Positions 18,523 to 26,864 of a stretch of DNA of 64,000 nucleotides are shown here, in pieces. Within the stretch, counting starts at the first letter, position 1, and the number at the start of each line of letters is the position of its first letter. The notes under the pieces were generated by a model. That model was not told the DNA's origin. It ran no database searches and saw nothing but the letters and a program-made list of their open reading frames with translations. Location: assembly GCA_016194905.1 (NCBI GenBank), contig JACQAP010000026.1, positions 154,418 through 218,417 on the forward strand. Reading direction: 5' to 3'. This DNA is from Betaproteobacteria bacterium (GTDB taxonomy: Bacteria > Pseudomonadota > Gammaproteobacteria > Burkholderiales > JACQAP01). Made by a program: the position numbers and the translations under genes.

Positions 18523-18948
18523 GTGGCCATGAACCGCCGGCGTCATCCGCGCCTGATGAACCAGATCAACGTCGTGCCTTATATCGACGTGATGCTGGTT
18601 CTTCTGGTGATCTTCATGGTCACGGCGCCGCTGATGAATCCCGGCGTGATCGATCTTCCGAGCATCGGCAAGAGTTCGGCACCCCCGGCGCTGCCGATGG
18701 AAATCTCCATTCGCGCCGGCGGCGCCCTCTCGCTGATCGATCGCGACGTATCCGGCGCCGAGCGCCCGGTCAATCGCGACGAACTGGTCAAGCTGATCAG
18801 GAGCAAGCAGGCGAAGAAGCCCGATCAGCCCGTTGTCATTTCCGCGGACAAGGATGTTAAATACGAAGCCGTCATCCAGGTCATGGACCTGTTGCAGCAG
18901 AATCAGGTCAAGCGGATCGGGCTGCTGGCGAAGCCGCGTCCGGGGTGA
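18523..18948 (+). CDS. tolR: Tol-Pal system protein TolR
   Basis: TolR partners TolQ in the proton channel. The 141-residue protein has one N-terminal membrane helix, NVVPYIDVMLVLLVIFMVTAP, containing the proton-path Asp. An ExbD/TolR periplasmic domain follows, with VVISADKDVKYEAVIQVMDLL near the end. Start is GTG 18523 or ATG 18529. The stop overlaps the tolA start. Confidence 0.95.
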   Translation: MAMNRRRHPRLMNQINVVPYIDVMLVLLVIFMVTAPLMNPGVIDLPSIGKSSAPPALPMEISIRAGGALSLIDRDVSGAERPVNRDELVKLIRSKQAKKPDQPVVISADKDVKYEAVIQVMDLLQQNQVKRIGLLAKPRPG

Positions 18949-19901
18949 GATTGCGCACGGTTGACGAACCCGGCCGCGTCGCCTCGGGTGCCCTTGCAGT
19001 CCTGGTGCACCTGATGTTTTTCGGCCTGCTCGTGTTCGGCATCAGCTGGCAGAAAAAAGTCGCGAGCCCCATAGTGGTCGATCTGTGGCAGGACCTGCCC
19101 GAGCCGGTGAAAAAGGTTTCGCTGCCCCCGGAGCCGCCCAAGCCTGCGCCGAAGCCGGTGCCCGAGGTCAGGAAAGAACCGGTCCCGCCGCCACCGCCGG
19201 CACCCAAGGTGGAAACGCCCAAGCCGTCGGCCGCGGATATCGAGCTCAAGGAGAAACTGCGCAAGCAGAAGGAAGAAGAGGCCGAGCGGCGCGAGGAGCA
19301 AAAGAAAGCGGAACTCGAAAAGCACAAACTGGAGGAAGAGCAGCGCAAGGCCGCGGAGGAACAGCGTCGCGAGGAAGCGGAACTGAAGCGCGCGGAGCAG
19401 GAAAAGTTGAGCCGGGAAGAGGAGGCGCGCCGCGCCGAGGAACAAAAGCGCGTGGAGGAGCAGCGCCGCGTCGACGAAGCGAAACGTGAAGAAGAGCGCA
19501 AGCAGCGCGCTGCCGCCGTGGAACGCGAGCGCCAGCAGCAGGATGCCGCGCGCAAGCAGCGCGAAGTCGAGGAGACCAAGCGCCGTGCGGAAGCGGCGGC
19601 GCGCGCCGCGCAGCAGAAGCTCATCGACGACTGGAAGGCGCGCATTCAGGCGAGGATCAAGAACCGCGTCGTGGTGCCCCCGAACATGGAGGGAAACCCC
19701 GAGGCCCGATTCGAGGTCGTGCTGCTGCCTGGAGGCGAAGTGTTGAGCGCCTCCCTGCGGAAAACGAGTGGCAATCCGGCCTATGACGCGGCCGTGGAAC
19801 GCGCCATCATGGCGGCGCAACCGCTGCCAGTACCGACTGAAACTGATCTGTTCCAGGAAAACTTCCGGGAACTCACTCTGGTTTTCCGACCCAAAGACTG
19901 A
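18945..19901 (+). CDS. tolA: Cell-envelope integrity protein TolA
   Basis: TolA spans the periplasm and transmits TolQR energy to Pal/TolB. The 318-residue protein has an N-terminal anchor (VLVHLMFFGLLVFGI), a proline-rich segment, a long Lys/Glu/Arg/Ala coiled coil (about residues 95-225) and a C-terminal TonB-like domain (ARFEVVLLPGGEVLSASLRK). The gene begins at GTG 18945, overlapping the tolR stop by four bases. Confidence 0.93.
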   Translation: MRLRTVDEPGRVASGALAVLVHLMFFGLLVFGISWQKKVASPIVVDLWQDLPEPVKKVSLPPEPPKPAPKPVPEVRKEPVPPPPPAPKVETPKPSAADIELKEKLRKQKEEEAERREEQKKAELEKHKLEEEQRKAAEEQRREEAELKRAEQEKLSREEEARRAEEQKRVEEQRRVDEAKREEERKQRAAAVERERQQQDAARKQREVEETKRRAEAAARAAQQKLIDDWKARIQARIKNRVVVPPNMEGNPEARFEVVLLPGGEVLSASLRKTSGNPAYDAAVERAIMAAQPLPVPTETDLFQENFRELTLVFRPKD

Positions 19902-19904
19902 GCG

Positions 19905-21251
19905 ATGCCATACTTCAACCTGCCCATGCACCCATCTCCCATGCAAATGCGCCGTTTTTTCGCCCGGGGCGCGGCCGCCGCTCTGCTGTTGTGCCTGTTG
20001 TGTTCCCACGCCGCAGCGGCGCCTCTCGCCATCGAAATCATTGGTGGCGGCGCCAATCAGATCCCGATCACCGTCCTGCCGTTCGCGGGCGAGGATCGCT
20101 TCGCACAGCGCATGGGCCAGATCATTTCGGCCGACCTGCAGAGAAGCGGCCTGTTCAAACTCGGCTCGATCGGCAGCGTGCGGCCCCTGCCGGCTGAACC
20201 TTCCGAGATCAACTATCGCTACTGGAAAAACGAAGGCACCGAGACGATGGTGATCGGCAGCATCTCGGAAAAAAGCGACGGGCACGCCGAGGTGCGCTTC
20301 CGTCTGATGGACATTGGCAAGCAGTCGCAGGTGCTCGGCTTCTCCTACACCATCACCGTGCCGCAGCTGCGCATGACCGCACACAAGATCGCTGACCTGA
20401 TCTACGAGAAGCTGACCGGCGACGCCGGCGTGTTCGCCACCAAAATATGCTACGTGACCAAGAGCGAGAACCGCTTCGAGCTGCAGGTGGCCGACGCGGA
20501 CGGCTTCAACTCCGATTTCATCCTGGCGCACCGGGAGCCGATCATCTCGCCGCAGTGGTCGCCGGACGGCGCGCGCATCGCCTATGTGTCCTTCGAGCGG
20601 CGCAAGCCGATCGTGTTCGTGCACAACCTGCTGGACGGAACGCGCACGGTACTGGCCAACTTCGAAGGTTCCAACTCCGCGCCGTCATGGACGCCGGACG
20701 GCAAGCGGCTGGCAATCGTGCTGACCAAGGACGGTACTTCCAATCTTTACGTAATCGGTGCCGACGGTTCAGGACTGAATCGCCTGACCAGCAACCAGTC
20801 GATCGACACCGAACCGAGTTTTTCACCCGACGGCAAGACCATTCTGTTTACATCCGACCGCGCCGGCAGTCCGCAGATCTACCGCATGCGCGCCGACGGA
20901 CAGGGCGAGGCGGAACGCCTGACTTATGAAGGCAGTTACAACGTCACGCCGCGTTACAGCCCGGACGGAAAATCTTTCATCTTCATCCATCGCAACGAAG
21001 GTCACTTCAATGTCGCGGTGCAGGAAATCGCATCGCGCCAGATGCAGATCCTGACCGCCGGTGGCCTCGATCAATCGCCGACGTACGCGCCGAACGGCAA
21101 GATGATCCTCTACGCTTCCGAGGTAAAGGGGCGTGGTATATTAGCCGCCGTGTCGAGCGATGGGCGGATCAAGCAAAGAATTACCGCGCAGTCTGGCGAC
21201 ATTCGCGAGCCTTCGTGGGGACCGCTTCCGAACAATCGCCGAAAGGAGTAG
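19905..21251 (+). CDS. tolB: Tol-Pal system beta-propeller protein TolB
   Basis: TolB is the periplasmic partner that binds Pal and TolA. The 448-residue product has a signal peptide with cleavage after AAAA. An N-terminal alpha/beta domain (LPFAGEDRFAQRMGQIISADL) is followed by a six-bladed propeller with repeated SPDG-type turns (QWSPDGARIAY, SWTPDGKRLAI, SFSPDGKTILF, RYSPDGKSFIF). Several ATG codons cluster at the start; 19905 is the outermost and 19935 would also give a signal peptide. Confidence 0.95.
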   Translation: MPYFNLPMHPSPMQMRRFFARGAAAALLLCLLCSHAAAAPLAIEIIGGGANQIPITVLPFAGEDRFAQRMGQIISADLQRSGLFKLGSIGSVRPLPAEPSEINYRYWKNEGTETMVIGSISEKSDGHAEVRFRLMDIGKQSQVLGFSYTITVPQLRMTAHKIADLIYEKLTGDAGVFATKICYVTKSENRFELQVADADGFNSDFILAHREPIISPQWSPDGARIAYVSFERRKPIVFVHNLLDGTRTVLANFEGSNSAPSWTPDGKRLAIVLTKDGTSNLYVIGADGSGLNRLTSNQSIDTEPSFSPDGKTILFTSDRAGSPQIYRMRADGQGEAERLTYEGSYNVTPRYSPDGKSFIFIHRNEGHFNVAVQEIASRQMQILTAGGLDQSPTYAPNGKMILYASEVKGRGILAAVSSDGRIKQRITAQSGDIREPSWGPLPNNRRKE

Positions 21252-21253
21252 TG

Positions 21254-21922
21254 ATGAGAAAAATATTATTTGCCGCGTCCCTGACTTTCTTGCTCGCGGC
21301 CTGCGCGAGCCAGGGACAGAAGAGCGCCGATATCGAACAGCGCGATCTTTTCGACCAGCAGCAGGCGCAGCGCCAGGAGGCCGCGAAGGCGCAGGACGCC
21401 GACAAGCAGGCCAAGATCGCGAAGGAGCAGGAAGAACTCAAGCGCCAGCTCGACGAGCAGCAACGCCGTCAGCAGGCCCAGGGCGAACAGGCGATCGTCA
21501 AACCGCTGCCCGGCACCGGCGTCGGTGGGTCGCAGCTCAAGGGCGATGCCTGGGCTCAGCTCAAGGAACCCGGCAGCCCGCTTGCGAAGCGCAGCGTTTA
21601 TTACGAGTACAACCGTTACGACATCAAGGAAGAGTACGTGCCGGTGATCGAAGCGCATTCGAAATTCCTGATGGACCACACCGACCTCAAGATCGCCGTG
21701 CAGGGCAACTGTGACGATCGCGGCAGCCGCGAATACAACCTGGCGCTGGGCCAGCGCCGCGCGGACAGCGTCAGGCGCGCGATGGTGTTGCTCGGCGTCG
21801 GCGAGAAGCAGATCGAGACCGTCAGCTTCGGTGCGGAGAAGCCGGTGGCCTTCGGTCAGGATGAGGAAAGCTGGGCCAAGAACCGACGCGCCGACATCGT
21901 CTATCCGAACGAACCGCAGTAA
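21254..21922 (+). CDS. pal: Peptidoglycan-associated lipoprotein Pal
   Basis: Pal anchors the outer membrane to peptidoglycan. The 222-residue protein has a lipoprotein signal with lipobox LAAC. A Gln/Glu-rich coiled segment of about 75 residues follows, which is longer than in E. coli Pal. The C-terminal OmpA-like domain contains VQGNCDDRGSREYNLALGQRRAD. The Shine-Dalgarno AAAGGAG precedes ATG 21254. A strong terminator follows. Confidence 0.95.
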   Translation: MRKILFAASLTFLLAACASQGQKSADIEQRDLFDQQQAQRQEAAKAQDADKQAKIAKEQEELKRQLDEQQRRQQAQGEQAIVKPLPGTGVGGSQLKGDAWAQLKEPGSPLAKRSVYYEYNRYDIKEEYVPVIEAHSKFLMDHTDLKIAVQGNCDDRGSREYNLALGQRRADSVRRAMVLLGVGEKQIETVSFGAEKPVAFGQDEESWAKNRRADIVYPNEPQ

Positions 21923-21946
21923 TGTCTGTTCGCCCCGGTTTCAACG

Positions 21947-21973
21947 GCGCGCCGCAATTGCGGCGCGCTTTTT
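21947..21973 (+). terminator. Rho-independent terminator after pal
   Basis: A perfect 22-base palindrome (21947-21968, 11-base arms) with AATT at its centre is followed by five T residues. It should end or attenuate the tol-pal transcript before cpoB. Confidence 0.85.
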
Positions 21974-22001
21974 ACTTCTCTGGTCTGTCTGGGGAAAAGC
22001 C

Positions 22002-23279
22002 ATGGTGATCCGATCTTCGTCCAGCCCTGATTTCCGGTTTGCACAAATCAAGCGGGGGCAGCGATGGCTGCCCCTCGTTGCATTGTTGTTGCCCTGCTTC
22101 GATGTGTCGGCGGCGGGGGATGCGGAAGTGCGGCTGCAGGTCTCGCGCCAGCAGACCCAGCTCGCGCAACTGCAGAGCCAGGTGGGCACGCTCGACACCT
22201 GGCGTATCGCGATGCAGTCCCAGGGCGATCGGTTGCAGACCCGTTATGACGGACTTTACGACGTGCAGAAGGAGATCAATACCCGGTTCATGGGGTTGCG
22301 CGAAGAACAGGTCAATCTTGCTGAAAACTACCGGCAGTTGCGTGCGAACCACCAGCAATTGCAGGACGGTTTTTCCGTGATGCTCGCGCAGGTGCAAACC
22401 ATCAGGGAAGAACAATCTGTGAACGGCCAGAAACTGGCGCAGGCTGAACCCAGTCCCAGCAACCGCGGCGTGGTGCAACTGCTGAACCAGGTGGAAGCGC
22501 TCAATGGCGAGTTGAACCGGCTGCGCGGGCAGATGGAAGTGCTGGCTAACGATGTCAGCAATGCGCAGAAGCGCCAGCGCGACATGTATGTCGATCTCGA
22601 TACCAGATTGCGCCGCATCGAGCAGGGTAGCGCCAGCAAGAAAGATCAGGACACCATCGCCGTGCTCGAAGAGCGTATCCGCAAGCTGGAACAGGGATCG
22701 GCGACCCCGGCAACCATTCCGCAACCGGTAGCGTCCACGACCGCAACACCGCCGGTCAATCCGCCGCCGCCCGCCGTTGCGCCGCCGCCGGCACCGACGC
22801 CCGCTGCCGCGCAGTCCTCCTCGACATCCGCCATTTCGAGCGCGGCCGCCGCACCGGGGCCGTCAAGTTCGCTGCCGCCGGCATCGCTTTCCGCCACCGA
22901 TCAAGCTGCAATCCAGCGCGCTTACGACAACGCTTACAGCAACTACCGCTTGAGCGACTATCCGAGCGCGATTCGCGGCTTTGACAGTTTCATGAAGAGT
23001 TATCCGAAGCATCCGCTGGCGCCGAATGCGCAGTACTGGATCGGTGAGTCCTATTCCCACCTGCGCCAGTATCGCGAAGCGATCGAGGCGGAGCGGCGGC
23101 TGCTTGGGATGTATCCGGAAAGTGCCAAGGCGCCCGATGCCTTGCTGATCATCGGAACGGCGGAAAACAGCCTCGGCGACAACCCCGCTGCGCGGAAAAC
23201 CTTCGAAGAGCTCATTGCCAAGTATCCTGCCAGCGAGTCCGCCGAGAAGGCCAAAGGCCGGCTGGCGAAACTCAAATAG
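22002..23279 (+). CDS. cpoB: Cell division coordinator CpoB (YbgF)
   Basis: CpoB links Tol-Pal with peptidoglycan synthesis at the septum. The 425-residue product has a signal sequence ([17 protein letters not shown]), a coiled-coil region rich in Gln (about residues 50-245), a Pro/Ala/Ser linker, and C-terminal TPRs ([38 protein letters not shown]). It is longer than the E. coli protein because of the extended coiled coil and linker. ATG 22002 gives the signal peptide; it follows the pal terminator. Confidence 0.9.
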   Translation: MVIRSSSSPDFRFAQIKRGQRWLPLVALLLPCFDVSAAGDAEVRLQVSRQQTQLAQLQSQVGTLDTWRIAMQSQGDRLQTRYDGLYDVQKEINTRFMGLREEQVNLAENYRQLRANHQQLQDGFSVMLAQVQTIREEQSVNGQKLAQAEPSPSNRGVVQLLNQVEALNGELNRLRGQMEVLANDVSNAQKRQRDMYVDLDTRLRRIEQGSASKKDQDTIAVLEERIRKLEQGSATPATIPQPVASTTATPPVNPPPPAVAPPPAPTPAAAQSSSTSAISSAAAAPGPSSSLPPASLSATDQAAIQRAYDNAYSNYRLSDYPSAIRGFDSFMKSYPKHPLAPNAQYWIGESYSHLRQYREAIEAERRLLGMYPESAKAPDALLIIGTAENSLGDNPAARKTFEELIAKYPASESAEKAKGRLAKLK

Positions 23280-23317
23280 CGTCCTGCGCACAAGTCGAGA
23301 GGGCTGCGAAGCAGAAC

Positions 23318-23998
23318 ATGAAAAAGGCCGTTGTGCTGCTGTCGCGCGGGCTGGACTCCGCGACCGTGCTGGCACTCGCGCGCCGCGATGGTTTCGAATG
23401 TCATGCGTTGTCGGTGAACTACGGACAGCGCCATCAGGCCGAACTGGCGGCAGCGAAGCGCGTCGCCGATGCGCTCGGTGCGCGGCAGCACCGCGTGATC
23501 GCGCTCAACCTGCAGACGTTTGGCGGTTCTGCGCTCACCGATTTTTCGCTCGACGTGCCGACCGACGGCGCCGCGAAAGGCATTCCCATCACCTATGTTC
23601 CCGCGCGCAACACCATTTTTCTGTCGCTGGCGCTGGCCTGGGCGGAAGTGCTGGACGCCCATGCCTTGTTCATCGGCGCCAATGCGGTCGATTATTCCGG
23701 CTACCCCGATTGCCGGCCCGCATACCTGCAGGCCTACCAAGCGATGGCGAATCTCGCGACCCGTGCCGCCGTGGAAGGCAACGCGCTGGCGATCCATGCG
23801 CCGCTGGTGCGCATGACGAAGGCGCGGATTGTTCTTGCCGGCATCGATGCAGGCGTCGATTTCAGTCTTACGGTGTCCTGCTATCAGGCAGACGACACAG
23901 GCAGCGCCTGCGGTGTCTGCGATGCCTGCCGCATCCGCCGCGCCGGCTTTGCCGCAGCCGGCATCAGCGACCCGACGCGTTACCTGCGACACGCCTGA
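23318..23998 (+). CDS. queC: 7-cyano-7-deazaguanine synthase QueC
   Basis: QueC makes preQ0, the precursor of queuosine in tRNA. The 226-residue protein has the PP-loop near its start, read here as SRGLDSATV (residues 9-17) in place of the usual SGGLDS. It also has VNYGQRHQ and the zinc-binding cysteines C188, C198, C201 and C204 in [18 protein letters not shown]. queD and queE are not adjacent. The Gly-to-Arg change at residue 10 is in the ATP-binding loop and may affect activity. Confidence 0.9.
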   Translation: MKKAVVLLSRGLDSATVLALARRDGFECHALSVNYGQRHQAELAAAKRVADALGARQHRVIALNLQTFGGSALTDFSLDVPTDGAAKGIPITYVPARNTIFLSLALAWAEVLDAHALFIGANAVDYSGYPDCRPAYLQAYQAMANLATRAAVEGNALAIHAPLVRMTKARIVLAGIDAGVDFSLTVSCYQADDTGSACGVCDACRIRRAGFAAAGISDPTRYLRHA

Positions 23999-25117
23999 GT
24001 GCTGATGGAAACTCCCGCACAGCTCGCCGCCCTCGTCGTCGTTTCGGGATTTGCATTGGCGCTGGTGTTTGGAGCCATCGCTAACAAGACCGACTTCTGC
24101 ACCATGGGCGCGGTGTCCGACGTCGTCAACATGGGCGACTGGACTCGCATGCGCATGTGGCTGCTGGCCATTGCGGTGGCGATTGCCGGAGCCAACGCAC
24201 TGGACCTCGCGGGCCTGGTCGACCTTTCGCGATCCGCGTATCCGGCCCCGCGCTGGCCCTGGCTCGCCTATATCGTCGGCGGCCTGCTGTTCGGAGTCGG
24301 CATGACCCTGGCGTCCGGCTGCGGTAGCCGCAGCCTCATCAGGCTCGGTGGCGGCAATCTCAAATCGCTGGTCGCCCTGTTGTTCCTCGCTCTGGCGGCG
24401 GAAATGACGCTGCGCGGCCTGCTCTCGCCAGTGCGCACCGAAGTGCTGGGCGCGCTCGCCGTCCAGTTCGATCAGGGACAGGATCTGTCGTGGCTCGTCG
24501 CCGCGTCGCTCGGCATCGGCAAGCGCAGCGTACAGCCGTGGATCGCCGCGGGCATTGCGCTGGCTTTGCTGGCATTCGTCCTGAAGGATCGCGATTTCCG
24601 CGCCGACCACGAGCGCTTGTTTGCCGGCGTCGTCATCGGTCTCACCATCGTCGGCGGCTGGTACGTGACCGGCCACCTCGGCTTCATCGCCGAAGATCCG
24701 GAAACGCTGCAGGAGGCCTACCTGGGCACCCGGACCGCGCGTCCCGAGTCGTTCACTTTTATCGGGCCCGCCGCCAACACGCTCGAGTGGCTGCAATTCT
24801 GGACCGACAAGTCCGCACGCCTGACTTTTGGGGTGGCGGTGGTGTTCGGGACGCTGGCCGGCTCGTTCGCTTACGCCATCGTCAAGCGGCGCTTCCACTG
24901 GGAAAGTTTTGCTTCGGCTGCCGATACCCGCAATCACGTGATCGGCGGTGTTTTGATGGGATTCGGCGGTGTCACCGCAATGGGCTGCACCATCGGCCAG
25001 GGCATCACCGGTGTCTCGACGCTCGCGCTGGGCTCGATTCTGGTGTTCTTTTCCATGGTCGCGGGTGCCGCACTGACCATGAAAATACAGTATCGGCGCA
25101 TGCTGAAAGCAGGCTAG
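23999..25117 (+). CDS. YeeE/YedE-family (TsuA-like) sulfur compound transporter
   Basis: The 372-residue inner-membrane protein has about nine hydrophobic helices. It keeps the cysteine motifs of the YeeE/YedE (DUF395) family: KTDFCTMGAVSDVV near the N-terminus, SGCGSRSLIRLGGGNLKS, and MGCTIGQGITGVSTLALGS near the C-terminus. In TsuA, such cysteines pass thiosulfate through the membrane. The gene begins immediately after the queC stop (GTG 23999 or ATG 24005). No tusA-like gene is next to it, so the substrate is inferred. Confidence 0.87.
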   Translation: MLMETPAQLAALVVVSGFALALVFGAIANKTDFCTMGAVSDVVNMGDWTRMRMWLLAIAVAIAGANALDLAGLVDLSRSAYPAPRWPWLAYIVGGLLFGVGMTLASGCGSRSLIRLGGGNLKSLVALLFLALAAEMTLRGLLSPVRTEVLGALAVQFDQGQDLSWLVAASLGIGKRSVQPWIAAGIALALLAFVLKDRDFRADHERLFAGVVIGLTIVGGWYVTGHLGFIAEDPETLQEAYLGTRTARPESFTFIGPAANTLEWLQFWTDKSARLTFGVAVVFGTLAGSFAYAIVKRRFHWESFASAADTRNHVIGGVLMGFGGVTAMGCTIGQGITGVSTLALGSILVFFSMVAGAALTMKIQYRRMLKAG

Positions 25118-25155
25118 CGAGATCGGTCGACAGCGCCGCGTTACATGGTTGTGGT

Positions 25156-25185
25156 TTGACGCGCCAACGGACGGGCCGGTAGAAT
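25156..25185 (+). promoter_or_regulatory. Sigma-70 promoter for tRNA-Lys(TTT)
   Basis: TTGACG (25156-25161) and TAGAAT (25180-25185) are separated by 18 bp and lie 14 bp ahead of the tRNA 5' end. This is a good match to a sigma-70 promoter. Confidence 0.75.
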
Positions 25186-25199
25186 GCGCCTCTTTTTTT

Positions 25200-25275
25200 G
25201 GGCGGTTAGCTCAGTTGGTAGAGCAGCGGACTTTTAATCCGTTGGTCGCGAGTTCAAGTCTCGCACCGCCTACCA
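25200..25275 (+). tRNA. tRNA-Lys (anticodon TTT)
   Basis: Acceptor GGGCGGT pairs with ACCGCCT (first pair G-T). The D-arm is TAGCTCAGTTGGTAGAGCA, the anticodon loop CTTTTAA gives anticodon TTT, and the T-loop is TTCAAGT. CCA is encoded. Confidence 0.97.
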
Positions 25276-25284
25276 ATCGGACAA

Positions 25285-25317
25285 GGGGTTAGCCGTCGGC
25301 TAGCCCCTTTTCTCTTT
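25285..25317 (+). terminator. Terminator after tRNA-Lys(TTT)
   Basis: A 10 bp stem (GGGGTTAGCC with GGCTAGCCCC, one wobble) is followed by a T-rich tract. Confidence 0.8.
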
Positions 25318-25401
25318 CGAGCAGGTGATTGATGTCGCCGCCAACACGATGGCGATGACCATTGCCTCGAAGATGACTTCTCGGAACCTTCTACGTTGCA
25401 G

Positions 25402-25435
25402 AACAACAAGGCCGGCGATCGCCGGCCTTGTTGTT
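25402..25435. terminator. 34 bp perfect palindrome, likely bidirectional terminator
   Basis: A perfect palindrome (two 17-base arms centred on GATC) sits just past the 3' end of the leftward 96-residue protein gene. A T-rich stretch lies on the forward side and an A-rich stretch on the other. It probably terminates transcription from both sides. Confidence 0.7.
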
Positions 25436-25458
25436 TTGTGGAATCGTCACGAAACGCC

Positions 25459-25749
25459 TCAGTGCTTCAGCGCCTGCATGACTTTTTCGAAATTGTCGTT
25501 GCGCACCATGAAGTGGACCGGCAGGGACTGGGTCGAGGCGCGCTCGACGATACCGAGGATGACGACGCTCAAGTCTTTCTCGTTTTTTTTCTCCATGAGG
25601 TCGTCGGAGAAATCGACGACATGGCGCATGCCGCCGAGACGCACGATGAATTCATGGATGCCCTCGCCAGCCTGGTAGTCGAGATCCGCGTCGGATAAGG
25701 ATTGGCCCAGACGCTCCAATACCGATGCCGCCTTGAAATCGGTTTTCAA
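25459..25749 (-). CDS. Small conserved-looking cytoplasmic protein, unknown function
   Basis: The 96-residue protein starts at TTG 25749, chosen because AAGGAG lies about 5 bases upstream. The longer open frame to 25863 has low-complexity, Pro/Arg-rich sequence and no Shine-Dalgarno. The product is mixed alpha/beta, with IHEFIVRLGGMRHVVDFSDDL and PVHFMVRNDNFEKVMQAL, and no signal peptide or membrane helix. I do not recognise the family. It is isolated between two tRNA-Lys genes. Confidence 0.55.
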   Translation of the reverse strand: MKTDFKAASVLERLGQSLSDADLDYQAGEGIHEFIVRLGGMRHVVDFSDDLMEKKNEKDLSVVILGIVERASTQSLPVHFMVRNDNFEKVMQALKH

Positions 25750-26036
25750 ATCCTGCTCCTTACGTCTAGCGGGCCGCTCGGGCGGCGCGTGTGACGCAAA
25801 TTGTATGCGACTGCCGCCAGGTGACGGCAAACGACCTGCAAATTCTCCCGCAGGCCGGTGCATAGATGCTATCAGACTACTATGCAGGAACCGTTCCCGG
25901 ACAGGGCGCCGGCTGTCGCCGTTGTGAGACTTAACCTGGGCCGGCCCGGCACCTGATGCCGGACGAGAGAGTGGCGATACGAGGATTCCCGGCCTTACCG
26001 TACGATTTTTTGCTAGAATTCGCCCCTTCGAAAAAC

Positions 26037-26112
26037 GGGCTGTTAGCTCAGCTGGTAGAGCAGTGGACTCTTAATCCAACGGTCGCAAGTTCGAATCTTG
26101 CACGGCCCACCA
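26037..26112 (+). tRNA. tRNA-Lys (anticodon CTT), island integration site
   Basis: Acceptor GGGCTGT pairs with ACGGCCC, the anticodon loop CTCTTAA gives anticodon CTT, and CCA is encoded. A TAGAAT -10-like box lies at 26014-26019. The last 38 bases of the gene are repeated exactly at 31781-31818, which marks it as the attachment site of the adjacent genomic island. Confidence 0.97.
26075..26112 (+). repeat. att site, left: 3' end of tRNA-Lys(CTT)
   Basis: This 38 bp segment covers the anticodon-arm 3' side, T-arm and acceptor end including CCA. It is identical to 31781-31818 in the same orientation. The pair brackets the 5.7 kb island. Confidence 0.9.
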
Positions 26113-26116
26113 AGTT

Positions 26117-26452
26117 TCAAGGTTTTGGCACAGTCTCGCCGCCACATACGTCGGGCTGTGCCATTTTTGTGTCTATCACCTTGGCGTGATCGGCCAACAC
26201 CGCAGGGGAGCGGTGTGCATACCGCTTCACCATTTCGGGACTTTCCCAAGCCCCCATTTCCTGAATAACGCCCATCGGTACACCGGATTGCGCGAGCCAG
26301 GATGCCCAGGTGTGCCTCAAGTCGTGCCGGCGAAAATCTTCGATGCCGGCCTTCTTGAGAGCCTCACGCCATGCTCGAGTACTAGCAGCCGCGATAAGTT
26401 TGTCTCTAAACACAAACACCCTACACGGATGCTTGCCTAGCTGGCGCCGCAA
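26117..26452 (-). pseudogene. Tyrosine-recombinase (phage-type integrase) C-terminal remnant
   Basis: The frame encodes the catalytic half of a tyrosine recombinase. Present are [17 protein letters not shown] with the R-H box, a [17 protein letters not shown] segment with the active-site Tyr, and a short hydrophilic tail. The N-terminal core-binding domain and the first catalytic Arg are absent; upstream sequence does not continue the match. The only start is a TTG at 26452. It lies 4 bp from tRNA-Lys, the classical place for the integrase that inserted the island. The island is therefore probably immobile now. Confidence 0.88.
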
Positions 26453-26864
26453 TACACGGAAGCAGGGACAATCGAAGTGGCTTCATGCGTAAATACTGTG
26501 GGCCTGGGCCCGATCTTCCGTGCGAGCAGAGCATCTGACAGGCTGTTGAAATAGGCCTGAACATCATGACCGAGATCGCGTTCGAAAAGGGGGTACAACG
26601 GTTCTCGAAATGGGTTCGCATGCGGAGCAAAGAAGCGGGAGCGTAACCAAATTCATTAGTTTAGATTTCTATGGACGGCAGCTAAGTATGTATTCTTAAG
26701 CCCCCGTGTTACATTATTCGGACGGCATTGCACCGCGAAGTGTTAGTCCTCTTGGCCTCCTGAAGAAGACTTCGCCTGGAAATCGGCGATAGACCTTCTA
26801 TAGTTCAAGAAACCTGTTGTCCACCTAGGCGCTTCGCCGGCTCTAAAAAAATAAAGGGTTCGAT
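26453..26864. other. Non-coding stretch inside the island
   Basis: This 412 bp stretch between the integrase remnant and the hybrid kinase is locally AT-richer than its surroundings. It has only short frames with no recognisable product (for example 26421-26630, minus strand). It probably contains decayed integrase-region DNA and the kinase promoter, which I cannot pinpoint. Confidence 0.5.

Noticed and set aside
23051-24937. 628-codon minus-strand frame over cpoB, queC and the YeeE/YedE gene
   Set aside because: It crosses three well-supported genes on the other strand and has shadow-type composition.
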